Below, piece by piece: positions 14,208 to 14,983 of a DNA stretch of 14,983 nucleotides. Made by a program: the position numbers and the translations under genes. Position 1 is the first letter of the stretch, and each line of letters starts with the position of its first letter. The notes under the pieces were generated by a model that did no database searches, was not told where the DNA came from, and worked only from the letters and a program-made list of their open reading frames with translations. This DNA comes from JACZXC01 sp036447375 (GTDB lineage Bacteria > Myxococcota_A > UBA9160 > SMWR01), in the NCBI GenBank assembly GCA_036447375.1, contig JAZFUU010000145.1, forward strand, positions 1-14,983, in the 5' to 3' direction.

Positions 14208-14356
14208 CCCCCCTCTGCGGCCCCTCGGAGGGTAGCGGAGGCCGGCTCCCGGGTCTGGGATCGAAGTCGCGAGCCGGGGCCGAATCCGGGTCAAGGCACA
14301 TCGCCAATCGCCGATACGCACCCCGAGGTTCCCTCCGCGGGAGCCAGCATCCGCTC

Positions 14357-14362
14357 GGAGGT
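14357..14362 (+). promoter_or_regulatory. Shine-Dalgarno site of the PilT-like gene
   Basis: GGAGGT lies nine bases before the ATG at 14372, fixing that start. It sits at the end of the 164-base gap shared with the divergent coiled-coil gene; that gap also holds the small palindrome CCCTC-G-GAGGG at 14222-14232. Confidence 0.75.
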
Positions 14363-14371
14363 CGCGCGTCC

Positions 14372-14983
14372 ATGGACGGCGAAAAACTGAATCGCCTACT
14401 CCGGCTCGGAATCGAAAAGGGGGCGTCGGACATCCACTTTCAGGTGGGTTACCTGCCCCTCTACCGATTCCACGGCGATCTCGTAGAGCTTCGATACAAG
14501 ATCCTGACGGCAAAAGACACCGAAACCATCGTCCGTCTCTTGCTGGAAGGAGAGTCCCTGAATATCGAGGACATCTCCAGCGAAGTCGACCTCGCCTTCG
14601 AGCTTCCGGACGAGGGACGATTTCGGGTCAACATCTCCAGGCAGCGCCGCTGTTTCAATATCGTCCTTCGTGTCATCCCCCTCCAGATTCGGACCTTCGA
14701 AGAACTGAACCTTCCCGGCCCCCTGCGACAGCTGGCGAATCTCCGGCGCGGATACGTCCTCGTCACCGGTTCCACGGGAATGGGAAAGTCGACGACACTC
14801 GCGACCCTCATCGAAGAAGTGAACAAGACCCGCAAGGCCAAGATCATCACGATCGAGGACCCGATCGAGTTCGTCTTCACCCACGATCAAAGCATCATCA
14901 CCCAGCGCGAGATCGGCACCGATACGGCGTCGTTTCCCGAGGCCCTGCGCGCTGCCCTGCGTCAGGATCCCGACGTGATCATG
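14372..14983 (+). CDS. PilT/PilU-family twitching motility ATPase, N-terminal part (3' end cut by window)
   Basis: The first 204 residues of a GspE/PilT-superfamily hexameric ATPase, which in type IV pilus systems drives pilus retraction. The PilT-type N-terminal PAS-like domain is visible (GIEKGASDIHFQVGYLPLYRF, 13-33). It is followed by Walker A GSTGMGKST (133-141), the Asp box TIEDPIEF (160-167) and QREIGTDTASFPEALRAALRQDPDVI (178-203), which leads into Walker B where the window ends. The short N-terminus, without a GspE/PilB N1 domain, points to PilT/PilU rather than an extension ATPase. PilT and PilU cannot be separated because the C-terminal AIRNLIRE-type region is missing. The start is ATG 14372, with GGAGGT nine bases upstream. 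No other pilus gene is in the window. Confidence 0.92.
   Translation, partial: MDGEKLNRLLRLGIEKGASDIHFQVGYLPLYRFHGDLVELRYKILTAKDTETIVRLLLEGESLNIEDISSEVDLAFELPDEGRFRVNISRQRRCFNIVLRVIPLQIRTFEELNLPGPLRQLANLRRGYVLVTGSTGMGKSTTLATLIEEVNKTRKAKIITIEDPIEFVFTHDQSIITQREIGTDTASFPEALRAALRQDPDVIM

Noticed and set aside
13609..14433. A 274-codon arginine/proline/serine-rich minus-strand frame
   Set aside because: It is out of frame with the coiled-coil gene and overlaps the MFS and PilT-like genes; no conserved features.
1..14983. CRISPR arrays, tRNA/rRNA genes, insertion sequences, prophage or defence systems
   Set aside because: I saw no regularly spaced repeats with unique spacers, no cloverleaf or rRNA signature, no transposase or integrase, and no recognisable defence gene on either strand.

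Overview
This window is a GC-rich, densely packed stretch of bacterial chromosome from a Gram-negative organism. Lipoprotein-type and secretory signal peptides, an NrsF-type anti-sigma factor, an AmpG-like carrier and a PilT-family ATPase all point that way. The style (high GC, frequent GTG starts, 1-4 base stop/start overlaps) and the gene mix would fit a Myxococcota or former 'Deltaproteobacteria' lineage, but no rRNA or other marker proves it. I see no tRNA, rRNA, CRISPR array, insertion sequence or prophage.

Layout. (1) 1-2850: the 3' part of a Cu(+) P-type ATPase gene, convergent with an ECF sigma factor/NrsF anti-sigma pair, which faces a second, apparently orphan ECF sigma gene across an 83-bp gap. 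A 30-bp tandem repeat lies at the 5' end of the first sigma gene. (2) 2863-5052, minus strand: a tight three-gene run of N-acetylmuramoyl-L-alanine amidase, rph (RNase PH) and rdgB (XTP/dITP pyrophosphatase). (3) 5130-6449, plus strand: a LarA-family (nickel-pincer) 2-hydroxyacid racemase homologue that keeps all the active-site residues I can recall. (4) 6446-11029, minus strand: a complete BMP-type nucleoside ABC importer (binding protein, fused two-domain ATPase, two permeases) in canonical order. A transglutaminase-like cysteine-protease candidate lipoprotein lies just upstream at 11102-11830. (5) 11831-12500: a mostly non-coding stretch with several inverted repeats and one overlooked 42-codon gene for a single-pass membrane protein (12237-12365, minus). 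(6) 12501-14983: an AmpG-like MFS carrier, then a convergent exported coiled-coil protein, and a PilT-like ATPase gene cut by the window edge.

How the parts fit. The sigma/NrsF pair next to a copper exporter suggests a metal- or redox-responsive unit, although co-regulation is inference. The rph-rdgB pair handles tRNA 3' ends and nucleotide-pool sanitation; the ABC importer would scavenge nucleosides. The amidase and the AmpG-like carrier could both serve cell-wall turnover but are not adjacent. I see no clear unknown multi-gene system. The parts most worth a second look are the paired sigma genes with the repeat-laden 5' end, the 42-residue membrane protein beside a palindrome cluster, and the LarA homologue with no cofactor-maturation genes nearby.
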